In this document: positions 1 to 8,284 of the stretch, one piece after another
How the letters are laid out: each line of letters begins with the position of its first letter
How positions within the stretch are numbered: the stretch's first letter is position 1
Source of the DNA: Streptomyces sp. NBC_00223
GTDB taxonomy: Bacteria; Actinomycetota; Actinomycetes; Streptomycetales; Streptomycetaceae
Length of the DNA stretch: 64,000 nucleotides
Assembly (NCBI RefSeq): GCF_036199905.1
Contig: NZ_CP108109.1
Coordinates: 7,401,001 to 7,465,000, forward strand
Direction: 5' to 3'
Notes under the pieces: generated by a model
The model's database searches: none
What the model saw: the letters and a program-made list of their open reading frames with translations, nothing else
Told to the model about the DNA's origin: nothing
Made by a program: the position numbers and the translations under genes

Positions 1-126
1 GGCCCGGCCGACGGGGATGTCCCCGCCCGCCGGGTCCGCGTGCGTCCGGGGCCGGTCCGGCCGTACGGGCACCCGGGCCGCCGGATACGCGGGGCCCGCG
101 ACCCTGCGCCCGTACGCGAAACCCGC

Positions 127-163
127 TTGTCCGCGGACCCCGCCCGCCACCAGGCTGTGATCA
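127..163 (+). promoter_or_regulatory. Putative promoter of the methyltransferase gene
   Basis: TTGTCC (127-132) and CAGGCT (151-156) are separated by 18 bases. The start codon follows the -10 hexamer by six bases, so the transcript would be leaderless. The 12-base string AGGCTGTGATCA (152-163) recurs exactly at 1113-1124 before the next gene. Confidence 0.4.
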
Positions 164-954
164 TGGGACGTTCCTTCGACGAACTGGTGGCCGAGGCCGA
201 CGCCGTGTCGGTGGACGGCTGGGACTTCTCCTGGCTGGACGGCCGGGCCACCGAGCAGCGCCCCTCGTGGGGCTATCAGCGCGCGATGGGCGAGCGGCTG
301 GCCCGGGCCGGCGCGGCGCTCGACATCCAGACCGGCGGCGGCGAGGTGCTGGCCGGCGTACCGGCGCTGCCGCCCCTGATGGCCGCCACCGAGTCCTGGC
401 CGCCGAACCTCGCCAAGGCCACCGCGCTGCTGCACCCGCGCGGCGCGGTCGTCGTCGCCGACCCGGACGAGCCCCCGCTGCCCTTCGCCGACGCGGCCTT
501 CGACCTCGTGACCAGCCGGCACCCGGTGACGGTGTGGTGGGAGGAGATCGCCCGGGTGCTGCGGCCGGGCGGCACGTACTTCTCCCAGCACGTCGGCCCG
601 GCCAGCGCCGTGGAGATGGTCGAGTTCTTCCTCGGCCCGCAGCCCGGGGCCGCGCGCAACGCCCGGCACCCCGACCGGGCCCGCGCGGGCGCGGCGGCGG
701 CCGGACTCGAAGTGGTCGATCTGCGCCCGGAGTCGCTGCGGATGGAGTTCCACGACGTCGGCGCGGTCGTCTACTTCCTGCGCAAGGTGATCTGGACGGT
801 GCCCGGCTTCACCGTCGACGCCTACCGCGAGCGGCTGCACGACATGCACGAACTCATCGAGTCCGAGGGCCCGTTCGTCTCGTACTCGACCCGCTACCTG
901 ATCGAGGCGCGCAAGCCCGCGGCCGGGGAAGCTGTTCTCGATCCCCGGGACTGA
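163..954 (+). CDS. Class I SAM-dependent methyltransferase
   Basis: The 263-residue protein has a Rossmann-type methyltransferase core. A degenerate glycine-rich loop (DIQTGGGEVL) near residue 60 would bind S-adenosylmethionine, an acidic strand end (VVADPDEPPLPF) follows, and the post-I region contains the familiar EEIARVLRPGGTYFSQHV of the Methyltransf_11 group. The substrate cannot be read from the sequence. I place the start at the ATG at 163 because homology begins there and because CAGGCT (151-156), with TTGTCC (127-132) 18 bases upstream, looks like a promoter -10/-35 pair that would give a leaderless or nearly leaderless mRNA. The frame is open further upstream to 40, but that extension is arginine/proline-rich and looks non-coding. 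The gene appears monocistronic. Confidence 0.85.
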   Translation: MGRSFDELVAEADAVSVDGWDFSWLDGRATEQRPSWGYQRAMGERLARAGAALDIQTGGGEVLAGVPALPPLMAATESWPPNLAKATALLHPRGAVVVADPDEPPLPFADAAFDLVTSRHPVTVWWEEIARVLRPGGTYFSQHVGPASAVEMVEFFLGPQPGAARNARHPDRARAGAAAAGLEVVDLRPESLRMEFHDVGAVVYFLRKVIWTVPGFTVDAYRERLHDMHELIESEGPFVSYSTRYLIEARKPAAGEAVLDPRD

Positions 955-973
955 GCGGGTTCGAATCCCGGGG
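943..973 (+). terminator. Possible hairpin at the methyltransferase 3' end
   Basis: CCCCGGGA (943-950) and TCCCGGGG (966-973) form an 8-bp stem around a 15-base loop that includes the stop codon. There is no T-run, so this is a weak terminator candidate. Confidence 0.3.
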
Positions 974-1111
974 CCTGCCCGGCGGCCGTGGTGGTCGTGC
1001 TCGCCGCGGCCTTGTCCTCGGCAGTCATGGTGCGCGCTCCGATTCGGCCAAAGGCGAGGACTCGGCAGTCCGCGTCCGCCTGCCTGCGGGCAGGCAGCGG
1101 CCCGCAGTGCC

Positions 1112-1124
1112 TAGGCTGTGATCA
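1112..1124 (+). promoter_or_regulatory. Putative -10 region of the SnoaL-like gene
   Basis: TAGGCT (1112-1117) is followed by GTGATCA, repeating the same element seen immediately before the methyltransferase gene at 152-163. No clear -35 is visible. Confidence 0.35.
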
Positions 1125-1142
1125 CTACGGAAGGGTGGTGCC

Positions 1143-1547
1143 ATGGACGCCGACTCCCGGACCAGGGCCGCGATCGAGGAGCACTGGCGGGCCTCGGAAC
1201 GCGGGAACACCGAAGCCGAGCACGCCATTTACGCCACGGACGCGATCCTGGACTATCCGCAGTCGGGTGAGCGGTTCCGGGGGCGCGCGACGATTTCGGC
1301 GCAACGCGGCGGGCACCCCGCCGACCGCCACTTCACCGTCCGGCGGATCACCGGCCACGGGAACCTGTGGGTGAGCGAATGCACCATCACCTATGACGGC
1401 GTGCCTTCGTACTCGGTGAGCGTCATGGAGTTCGCCGACCGGCAGGTGGTGCACGAGACGCAGTACTTCGCCGACCCCTTCGGCGCGCCGGCCCGGCGGG
1501 CCGCTCTCGCGGAGCCGATGCCGGGCCGAAGCATCGCCGGAGCCTGA
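1143..1547 (+). CDS. SnoaL-like / NTF2-fold protein
   Basis: This 134-residue single-domain protein matches the small SnoaL-like polyketide cyclase / nuclear transport factor 2 cone fold. It has an N-terminal helix (RAAIEEHWRASERGN), then DAILDYPQSGERFRG, an INxxR-like turn replaced by ISAQRGGHP, and a C-terminal curved sheet. Members bind small hydrophobic ligands or act as isomerases, and nothing here fixes the ligand. The ATG at 1143 has a GGAAGGG ribosome binding site a few bases upstream. A TAGGCT -10-like hexamer lies at 1112-1117. The gene is convergent with the GH3 gene, and a strong hairpin separates them. Confidence 0.8.
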   Translation: MDADSRTRAAIEEHWRASERGNTEAEHAIYATDAILDYPQSGERFRGRATISAQRGGHPADRHFTVRRITGHGNLWVSECTITYDGVPSYSVSVMEFADRQVVHETQYFADPFGAPARRAALAEPMPGRSIAGA

Positions 1548-1693
1548 CCCCTGGCCCCTGCCCCTGCTCGGTTCCTCGCCGCCCGCGCGGGACGCGTACG
1601 GCCGTCGATCCGATACGGCCGAACGCGCGGCCGCCGAGCCGGGGAGGCGTTCTCCGAGCCGGAGGGGGGACGGAGGGCGGACCCCGGCACGGG

Positions 1694-1725
1694 CCGCGGC
1701 CCCGCCGAAGAGGGCGGGGCCGCGG
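1694..1725. terminator. Bidirectional terminator hairpin
   Basis: A perfect 13-bp GC-rich inverted repeat (1694-1706 with 1713-1725) has a 6-base loop. It sits between the convergent SnoaL-like and GH3 genes and could terminate both. Confidence 0.7.
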
Positions 1726-1749
1726 TCGTCGGTCGGTGCGGGCTCGGGC

Positions 1750-4719
1750 TCAGTCCTGGATCAGGTCGAACTCCTCCCAGGGGCCGATGGCCGTGCGGTT
1801 GGCGATCAGCGCGGCGGCCCCGGCGTTCTCCGCCGTCACGTACTGGTTGTCCGCGTGCGCCCGCAAAGTCACCGCGCCGTCCGGGTCGTGGATCAGGTCG
1901 AAGGTCTCCGCGGCGCCGACGCTCGTACTGCTCGCGATGAGCGAACCGGCGCCGTTGTTCGGCGCGGTGACGTACTTGTTGTTGGCGTGCGCGCGCAGCG
2001 CGACCGTGCCGTTGCCGAGGTCGATCTCGTCGAAGGTCTCCCAGGGGCCGATGGCCGTACGGTTGGCGATCAGCGCGGCGGCGCCCGCGTTCTCCGCCGT
2101 CACGTACTGGTTGTTGGCGTGGGCGCGCAGGGTGATCGCGGTCGTCTGGCCGGGAGGCGTGGTGCCGCCGCCGGAGCCGATGGTGGTCTGGCCGGTGAGC
2201 TTGATGTCGCGGGAGGAGGCGCCGACGTAGATGGTGTTGGTGCCGGCGGCGTTGGTCCAGCCGTTGTTCCAGAACTGGAAGCTGCGGGCGTTGAGCGTGA
2301 CGGTGACGTGCTGCGTCTGGCCCGCGTTGAGGCTGACGCGCTGGAAGCCGCGCAGGTTCTTGGGCGGTTCGCCGGCGGAGGTGGGCTGGCCGACGTAGAC
2401 CTGCGGGACCTCGGCGCCGGCCCTGCTGCCGGTGTTCTTGACGTCGAAGGCGACCGTGACGTTACCGGACGCGTCCGGTGCGGAGACGGTCAGTCCGGAG
2501 TAGGCGAAGGTCGTGTAGGACAGGCCGAATCCGAAGGGGTAGAGCGGGGTCTTGTTCTGCGAGTCGTACCAGCGGTAGCCGACGTTGAGGCCCTCGCTGT
2601 ACTGCACGGTCCCGTTCTGGCCCGGCCACTGCGCGGTGGTGTGGGCGGGGACGTCGTTCAGGGAGACGGGGAAGGTGACGGGGAGTTTGCCGGAGAAGTT
2701 GACGTCGCCGTAGAGCAGGGCCGCGATGGCGTTGCCGTCCTCCTGGCCGGGGTACCAGTTCTCCACGATGCCCCGGACCGCGTCGGCCCACGGCAGCGCG
2801 ATGGCCGAGCCGCTGTTGATCACCACGATCGTGTTGGGGTTGACCGCGGCCACGTCGGAGACCAGCTGGTTCTGGTCGCCCGAGAGGCTGATGTCGCCGA
2901 GGTCGGCGCCCTCGCCCTCGGACTTGTTGACGAAGACGATCGCGGTGTCGGCGTTACGGGCGGCCGTCACCGCCTGGCCGTGCAGGTCCTGGTTGGGGAT
3001 CTGCCAGCCGAGTTCGAGTTCGCTGCCGCCGCCGTCCTGGAAGTAGTCCACCTCGATGCTCACCGGCTGATTGGCCGTCAGGGACACCGTGCCGGTCTTG
3101 GTGGTCGTCGGCTGGTTGGCCCAGTTCCCGATGACCTGCTGGCCGTTGATGTAGAGACGGCTGCCGTCGTCACTGCTCAGCGCGAAGGTGTACGTTCCCG
3201 TGCTCGGCGGGGTCAGGGTGCCGGTCCACTTCGCGGACCAGCCGGTCGCGGGGACCCCGCTCTTCGGCGAGGCGCCGCCCCACAGGAAGTTGAGCGTCGG
3301 GTCCACCCCGGAGGCGATCGGGGAGCCGCCGAGCGAGGTGCCGTTGTAGAACTGCCCGTACAGACCGTGCCCGCTGCCCTGGGAGGGCGTCAGATACGGG
3401 CTGTCGACTATCTCGCCGCCGGGGGAGGCGTACCCCTGCGCGTAGGTGACCGAGGCGCCGCCGCCCGCACGGGTGGTGATCGCGGAGTAGGGCGTCACGA
3501 CCGAGGAGGAGCCGACGTGGGCGCTGCCGCCGCCCGCGGACAGGGCGTTGGGGCCCGCGTCGTCGCCGATGACCGCGATCTTCTTGTTCGCCGAGCCCAG
3601 CGGCAGCGCCGAACTCGCGTTCTTCAGCAGGACGCTGCCCTCCTCGGCGACCTGCCGGGCGGTGGCCTTGTGCGCGTCCGTGGTGACCGGGGTGGTGATG
3701 GTGCCGGTCTGCGTGGTGTCGAACAGACCCGAGGCGAACATCGCGGTGAGGATACGGCGGACATGCCCGTCGAGGTTGGCCTGCGAGACCTGGCCGCTGT
3801 TGACCGCGTTGGTCAGCGCCGTGCCGTAGAAGTCGCTGCCGTTCATCTCCTGGTCGAGACCGGCGTTGGCCGACGCGACCGTGGAGTGCGTGCCTCCCCA
3901 GTCGGAGGTGACGAACCCGGTGAAGCCCAGGTCGCCTTCGAGCACCTGCTGGATCAACCGGGCGTTCTCGCAGGCGTAGGTGCCCGCGACCGAGGCGTAG
4001 GAGCACATCACCGAGTACGCCTGGCCCTGTTTGACCGCCGCCTCGAAGGCCGGCAGATAGATCTCCCGCTGGGCGCGCTCGGACAGGATGACGTTGTCCT
4101 GCGCGTTGTTGCGGTTGGTCTCCTGGTTGTAGTCCGCGTAGTGCTTCACCTGGGCCATCGGGCCCTGGCTCTGGATGCCCTGGATGTCGGCGGCGCCCAA
4201 CTCACCGGCCAGGTACGGGTCCTCGCCGAGCGATTCGAAGGCGCGGCCCCAGCGCGGGTCACGGACGATGTTGATCGTCGGGCCGAGCACCACATTGGCG
4301 CCCTTGCCCCACTCCTCGTTGCCGATCACCTGGCCGTAACTCTTCGCCAGGTCACGGTCCCAGGACGCGGCGGCGGCCACCGGGGCCGGGAGCTGGGTGA
4401 CCCCGCCCGCGCCGTCGGCGACGCCCGCCGGGCCGTCCTGAAGCCGCAACTGGGGAATGCCCAGGCGGGTGTTGGCGTCCACGCAGGCGCCCCACGCGCA
4501 CTGCGCGCCGCCGTGCATCATCGTGATCTTCTCGGCGTTGGTCATCTGCGCCAGCAGTGCGTCGGCGCGCTGCGCCGGGGTGTCCGCGGCGTTCATCCAC
4601 GCCTTGGGGGCGGCCGTCGTGGCGGCCGGGGCGGGCAGGGTGCCGGTGGTGAAGGCGGTCAGCGCGGCGACCGCGACGGCCACCACGCTCGCCAGCAGGG
4701 GGCGGCGTCGTCGTCTCAT
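1750..4719 (-). CDS. Secreted GH3 beta-glucosidase with PA14 and beta-trefoil (fascin-like) domains
   Basis: The 989-residue protein starts with a run of arginines and a hydrophobic segment ending AAPAATTA, a Sec-type signal peptide. The N-terminal (alpha/beta)8 GH3 domain contains KHYADYNQE and the nucleophile motif VTSDWGGTHS, with the catalytic Asp near residue 273. A PA14 domain (about 450-590, LYGQFYNGTSLGG and SSDDGSRLYINGQ) is inserted in the second GH3 domain, as in many exported beta-glucosidases. A fibronectin-III-like domain follows. The C-terminus carries three repeats of about 42 residues (LRAHANNQYVTAENAG type) that would form one beta-trefoil of the fascin type, probably binding carbohydrate. 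The ATG at 4719 is preferred over the GTG at 4725 because GGAG lies 5 bases upstream of it. The expected role is hydrolysis of beta-linked oligosaccharides outside the cell. Confidence 0.93.
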   Translation of the reverse strand: MRRRRRPLLASVVAVAVAALTAFTTGTLPAPAATTAAPKAWMNAADTPAQRADALLAQMTNAEKITMMHGGAQCAWGACVDANTRLGIPQLRLQDGPAGVADGAGGVTQLPAPVAAAASWDRDLAKSYGQVIGNEEWGKGANVVLGPTINIVRDPRWGRAFESLGEDPYLAGELGAADIQGIQSQGPMAQVKHYADYNQETNRNNAQDNVILSERAQREIYLPAFEAAVKQGQAYSVMCSYASVAGTYACENARLIQQVLEGDLGFTGFVTSDWGGTHSTVASANAGLDQEMNGSDFYGTALTNAVNSGQVSQANLDGHVRRILTAMFASGLFDTTQTGTITTPVTTDAHKATARQVAEEGSVLLKNASSALPLGSANKKIAVIGDDAGPNALSAGGGSAHVGSSSVVTPYSAITTRAGGGASVTYAQGYASPGGEIVDSPYLTPSQGSGHGLYGQFYNGTSLGGSPIASGVDPTLNFLWGGASPKSGVPATGWSAKWTGTLTPPSTGTYTFALSSDDGSRLYINGQQVIGNWANQPTTTKTGTVSLTANQPVSIEVDYFQDGGGSELELGWQIPNQDLHGQAVTAARNADTAIVFVNKSEGEGADLGDISLSGDQNQLVSDVAAVNPNTIVVINSGSAIALPWADAVRGIVENWYPGQEDGNAIAALLYGDVNFSGKLPVTFPVSLNDVPAHTTAQWPGQNGTVQYSEGLNVGYRWYDSQNKTPLYPFGFGLSYTTFAYSGLTVSAPDASGNVTVAFDVKNTGSRAGAEVPQVYVGQPTSAGEPPKNLRGFQRVSLNAGQTQHVTVTLNARSFQFWNNGWTNAAGTNTIYVGASSRDIKLTGQTTIGSGGGTTPPGQTTAITLRAHANNQYVTAENAGAAALIANRTAIGPWETFDEIDLGNGTVALRAHANNKYVTAPNNGAGSLIASSTSVGAAETFDLIHDPDGAVTLRAHADNQYVTAENAGAAALIANRTAIGPWEEFDLIQD

Positions 4720-5034
4720 GGCCACTCCGTTCGGGTTCGGCGGGCGGCGGGGACCGCTCGCGCCTGGGGGGATGGAGCCCTGGGAAGTGCTGCGGTGCGG
4801 CAGTACGGCCGGAAGGCGGCGCGCGAACGGATGGCGGCCCCGCGCGCGGCCCGGCCCCCCGAGAATTGTGCTTGAGTTGCGCTGAGGTCAAGGCAAATTG
4901 CAGACATGGCGGCTTTGTTGTGCCTGAACCTGTCTTGTCGAGTGCCTGAAGAAGCTCGCAACTCCATTGATTAAGTACGATCCCGAACTTCTGATCCCCG
5001 AAAGCACCCTCGCGGAACGCAGGAGAACGCAGGA

Positions 5035-5071
5035 GAGGGCCGCCGCCCCGGACAACAGGGCGGCGGCCCTC
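5035..5071 (-). terminator. Terminator hairpin of the discoidin/beta-helix gene
   Basis: A 14-bp perfect inverted repeat (5035-5048 with 5058-5071) with a 9-base loop lies 35 bases beyond the stop codon at 5106 on the minus strand. Confidence 0.7.
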
Positions 5072-5105
5072 ACTTCACTGCGACCGCTTCAGAAGGACAG
5101 CGGCT

Positions 5106-7757
5106 TTACGGGTACGAGGTCACCGTCGACGGCACCGTGGAGGTGCCCGAAGTCCCCGGACCGATGTTGTTGATCACATGGGCGTATTGACCCATGCCGC
5201 CGAGCGACACGACGAGCAGGTCGTGGAACTTCACACCGGCGTTGGCCGGCGCCTCGAATCCGTGATCAGCGATGATCGACGGGTCCGCGGTGAAGTTGCA
5301 GTAACTGCCCAGTCCCCAGCCCTCGTGGGTGGTGACGTTGTCGTCCACCTTGTAGGCGGCGTATCCACGGGTGTTCCCGTTCTGGATGGCGGCCTGGTTC
5401 GGCGGGTCGTACGGCAGCTCGTTCTGGAAGAAGATGGTCTTGCCGTTCTGACCCGACCACTCCACGTTGTACTTCTGGAAGTGCTCGACGAACAGACCGG
5501 TGGTCAGCACGTTGTTGCCGTTGACCTTCAGACCGATCGCGGACGGGTTGGAGGTCCAGCCCGCACCCGCGCCGTGGTCCGCGCGCCACAGCCACGTGTG
5601 GTCGATGACCACGTCGTTGCTGTTGATCTCGAACGCGGTCTGGGCCTGACCCGGGCCCGCGCCGCCGATCCGGGCGAAGACGTCCTGAATGATGGTCGGG
5701 TTGCCGGAGTGGCTGGCGGCCGAACCCGGCGCGCCGACCTGGAGGAGCTGCGGGGTGTTGCCGGTACCGGCGTCGATCAGGAAGCCGGCCAGCCGCACAC
5801 CGTCCACGTCGGAGACCTTGACCGCGTCCACCGCGTTGTCCGGGATGATCGTGGCGTAGCCGAGACCGAGGACGACGGTGTTGGCGCGGGTCACGTTGAT
5901 CGCCTGGTCCACGTGGTAGACACCCGGCGTGAGCAGCAGGTTGAGGCCCTGGGCGAGCGCCGCGTTGATGGTCGCCGCGGAGACGCCCGGCTTGGCCACG
6001 TAGAACTGGTTCAGCGGGATGGAGGTACCCGGCGTGTTCGGCCAGTCCACACCGCTGGCGTTGTGCCGCACGCTCGGGACGAAGACCTTGTAGTCGTTTC
6101 CGTCCAGGTACAGGTACGGCTTGTCGCTCGACGTGGGCGTGGTCGCCAGGGTGGTGTACGGCTGGCCCGGGAAGGCCTGGGCCGGAGCACCCTGCACACC
6201 GGAGAACACCATGTTCCAGACACCGTTGGTCCAGCCACCGATGGAGCTGTCACGGGTGTACCACTGCTGCTGCGAGTACGGGCCGACGGTGCCGTCGATC
6301 TTGCTGTCGGCGATGTAGCCGCCGCTCGCCCAGCCGTAGCTCGCGGGCGCCAGGTTCAGGCCGCCCTTGACGTGGATCCGACGGAAGGGAGCCGCCTGCG
6401 CGACCGCCCACCGGTCGGTGCCGTTCACCGGCGAGATGGCCAGGTTCTCCACCGAACGCCAGAAGTTCTGCGTGGCGTTGCCGGCGAACCAGCCCGCGTC
6501 CACGGTGATGTCACCGTTGATCTGGACGTCGTCCGGGTTCTTGCCGAGGCCGGAGACCGAGGTGTAGAAGCCCACCTGGTCGTTGAGGCCGTTGTACGTA
6601 CCGGGCTTGAAGAACACCTGGTAGCGGGCGTTGCCGAACTGGTTGCTCTCCTGCTGGGCGAAGATCTGGTCCAGCTGGCCCTGGATGTTCGCGCTGGACG
6701 GGTCGAAGACCTTGACGTTGGGGCCGAGGTCACCGCCGCCCTGGATCGGGCCCGTGGGGGGCGTGGTCGGAGGGGTGGTGGGGGGCGTGGTGGGCGGCGT
6801 GGTCGGACCGGTGCCGCCACCGATCGAGCCGGACACCTGGAACTCCCACAGCGAGTAGCCGTACTGCGTGGCCCGGACGGTGCCGTACACCCGGACGTAG
6901 CGGCCGGAGCCGGTCACGTTCAGGGTCTGGTTGCCGCCGGCTCCCGTGGTCGTGGAGTAGATGTCGGTCCAGTTCTGGGCGTCTGCCGAGGTCTGGATCT
7001 TGAAGGACTTGGCGTAAGCCGCCTCCCAGTTCAGGGCGACGGAGGTGATGCTCGCGGTGGCGCCGAGGTCGACCTGGATCCACTGCGGGTCGGAGGCGGC
7101 GCTGGACCAACGGGTACCGGGGTCCCCGTCGACCGCGGCCGAGGCCGGCGTGCCGGCGTTCTCGGTCGAGGAGGCCGTCGCCGGCTTGCCCTTCGAGAGC
7201 ACGCCGGAGGCCGGGGGCTGGCTGCCGCCGGCGTCGCCGTAGACCTGGAACTCCCACAGCGAGTAGCCGTATCCGGTGGCACGAACCGTGCCGTACAGCC
7301 GGACATAACGCCCGGAACCGTTTACGGAAAGCGTCTGCGTGCCGCCGGTCGCCGTCGTGGTGGAGTAGATGTCGGTCCAGTTCTGGGCGTCTGCCGAGGT
7401 CTGGATCTTGAAGGACTTGGCGTAAGCCGCCTCCCAGTTCAGGGTGACGGAGCTGATGTTGGCGGTGGCGCCGAGGTCGACCTGGAGCCACTGCGGGTCG
7501 GCGGCGGCGCTGGACCAGCGGGTGCCGTTGTCGCCGTCGACGGCGGCCGAGGCCGGCGTGCCGGCGTTCTCGGTCGAGGAGGCCGTCGCCGTCTTGCCCT
7601 GCGAGAGCAGGGTGCCGGCCGCCTGCGCGGAGTGCGAGGGCACAAAGAGCAGAAGCGACGCGAACAGCGCCGTGACGACCACCGCGACTATCTTTCGCCG
7701 GTCGGTCAGCGCCACTGATCTCAGCGGAGCCGACGTACCGGTGGGGGGAGCGAGCAT
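5106..7757 (-). CDS. Secreted beta-helix polysaccharide-active protein with two discoidin (F5/8 type C) domains
   Basis: The 883-residue protein starts at the ATG at 7757, where AGGAGAG lies 5 bases upstream. The open frame to 7811 lacks such support. A signal peptide (TDRRKIVAVVVTALFASLLLFV...AQA) is followed by two nearly identical discoidin/CBM32 domains of about 125 residues. A TTPP repeat linker precedes a catalytic-type parallel beta-helix of about 560 residues containing HGAGAGWTSNPSAIGLKV, VEHFQKYNVEW and FFQNELPYDPPNQAA. Such proteins are often mislabelled adenylyl cyclase or coagulation factor 5/8 proteins in actinobacteria. The fold resembles GH55/GH87-type glucanases, but I cannot assign the family firmly. 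Two to three AGCGCT-centred boxes upstream suggest sugar-dependent LacI-family control. Confidence 0.8.
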   Translation of the reverse strand: MLAPPTGTSAPLRSVALTDRRKIVAVVVTALFASLLLFVPSHSAQAAGTLLSQGKTATASSTENAGTPASAAVDGDNGTRWSSAAADPQWLQVDLGATANISSVTLNWEAAYAKSFKIQTSADAQNWTDIYSTTTATGGTQTLSVNGSGRYVRLYGTVRATGYGYSLWEFQVYGDAGGSQPPASGVLSKGKPATASSTENAGTPASAAVDGDPGTRWSSAASDPQWIQVDLGATASITSVALNWEAAYAKSFKIQTSADAQNWTDIYSTTTGAGGNQTLNVTGSGRYVRVYGTVRATQYGYSLWEFQVSGSIGGGTGPTTPPTTPPTTPPTTPPTGPIQGGGDLGPNVKVFDPSSANIQGQLDQIFAQQESNQFGNARYQVFFKPGTYNGLNDQVGFYTSVSGLGKNPDDVQINGDITVDAGWFAGNATQNFWRSVENLAISPVNGTDRWAVAQAAPFRRIHVKGGLNLAPASYGWASGGYIADSKIDGTVGPYSQQQWYTRDSSIGGWTNGVWNMVFSGVQGAPAQAFPGQPYTTLATTPTSSDKPYLYLDGNDYKVFVPSVRHNASGVDWPNTPGTSIPLNQFYVAKPGVSAATINAALAQGLNLLLTPGVYHVDQAINVTRANTVVLGLGYATIIPDNAVDAVKVSDVDGVRLAGFLIDAGTGNTPQLLQVGAPGSAASHSGNPTIIQDVFARIGGAGPGQAQTAFEINSNDVVIDHTWLWRADHGAGAGWTSNPSAIGLKVNGNNVLTTGLFVEHFQKYNVEWSGQNGKTIFFQNELPYDPPNQAAIQNGNTRGYAAYKVDDNVTTHEGWGLGSYCNFTADPSIIADHGFEAPANAGVKFHDLLVVSLGGMGQYAHVINNIGPGTSGTSTVPSTVTSYP

Positions 7758-7841
7758 GAACTCTCCTGGTTCCACAGGTGGGGGGCAGGGTGGGGTAGCC
7801 GTCCGGTCCAAGGGTCACCGGACGGCGAGATGCCGTGAAAC

Positions 7842-7893
7842 AGCGCTAAGTCCGGGTAAGCGCTCTCCCGTTGAGGGATGAGAGCGCTCTCCC
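7842..7893 (-). promoter_or_regulatory. LacI/CebR-like operator cluster
   Basis: AGCGCT occurs at 7842-7847, 7859-7864 and 7883-7888. The third lies in the palindrome GAGAGCGCTCTC (7880-7891), and the second reads AAGCGCTCTCCC. The known CebR operator in Streptomyces is TGGGAGCGCTCCCA. The cluster sits 85-135 bases upstream of the secreted beta-helix gene. Binding by CebR or another LacI-family repressor is inferred. Confidence 0.5.
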
Positions 7894-8205
7894 GATGCAC
7901 ACCGTGATGTTTCTCCCTCTGTTTCATCCATGTCAAGAGTTGTGCACACAGCACATTCGCTAAAACGGAAGTGTGTTCGCAAATCTCGCAAATGGGTTGT
8001 AACTTGCGACAGATGTTGAACTGGTGGCGGTGACCAGCGGGTATCGCTGAGGGTGTTCGCGCGGCCCACCCCGGAGCGACGCCGTCGCACCTGGGCGGTG
8101 CAAGGGCCGTGATGCGGATGGGGCCTGATATGCGTTCAGATCATGAACGCTCGTCGTTCGTGTCGGGGCCCGGGCGTTCAAGGAACGTTCCGTGCGTCAC
8201 GCATT
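7894..8205. other. AT-richer upstream region without a gene
   Basis: This stretch is noticeably less GC-rich than its surroundings and contains no credible gene. CGCAAAT is directly repeated at 7978-7984 and 7987-7993, followed by AACTTGCGAC. It most likely holds promoter elements of the minus-strand gene starting at 7757. Confidence 0.5.
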
Positions 8206-8210
8206 GGATA

Positions 8211-8244
8211 CAAAAGAAGACCGCCCCGGCGGGTGCCGGGGCGG
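8211..8244 (-). terminator. Rho-independent terminator of the phosphoesterase gene
   Basis: CCGCCCCGGC (8221-8230) and GCCGGGGCGG (8235-8244) form a 10-bp stem with a 4-base loop. On the minus strand the stem is followed by TCTTCTTTTG, a T-rich tail that is rare in this GC-rich genome. Confidence 0.85.
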
Positions 8245-8284
8245 CCCTTGACGGTCCGTCAAGTGGTCTGGACGACCGGGTCGG

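Noticed and set aside
957..970. T-arm-like GGGTTCGAATCCCG suggesting a tRNA or attachment site
   Set aside because: Upstream sequence cannot form the acceptor, D and anticodon arms, and the segment is better explained as part of an 8-bp hairpin at the methyltransferase end.
1855..4875. 1006-codon plus-strand open frame opposite the GH3 gene
   Set aside because: It is the antisense of a well-supported GH3 enzyme and has no recognisable domain; high-GC codon bias keeps the opposite frame open.
5178..7718. Long plus-strand frame opposite the discoidin/beta-helix gene
   Set aside because: It is the antisense of that gene and has Arg/Gly/Val-rich composition only.
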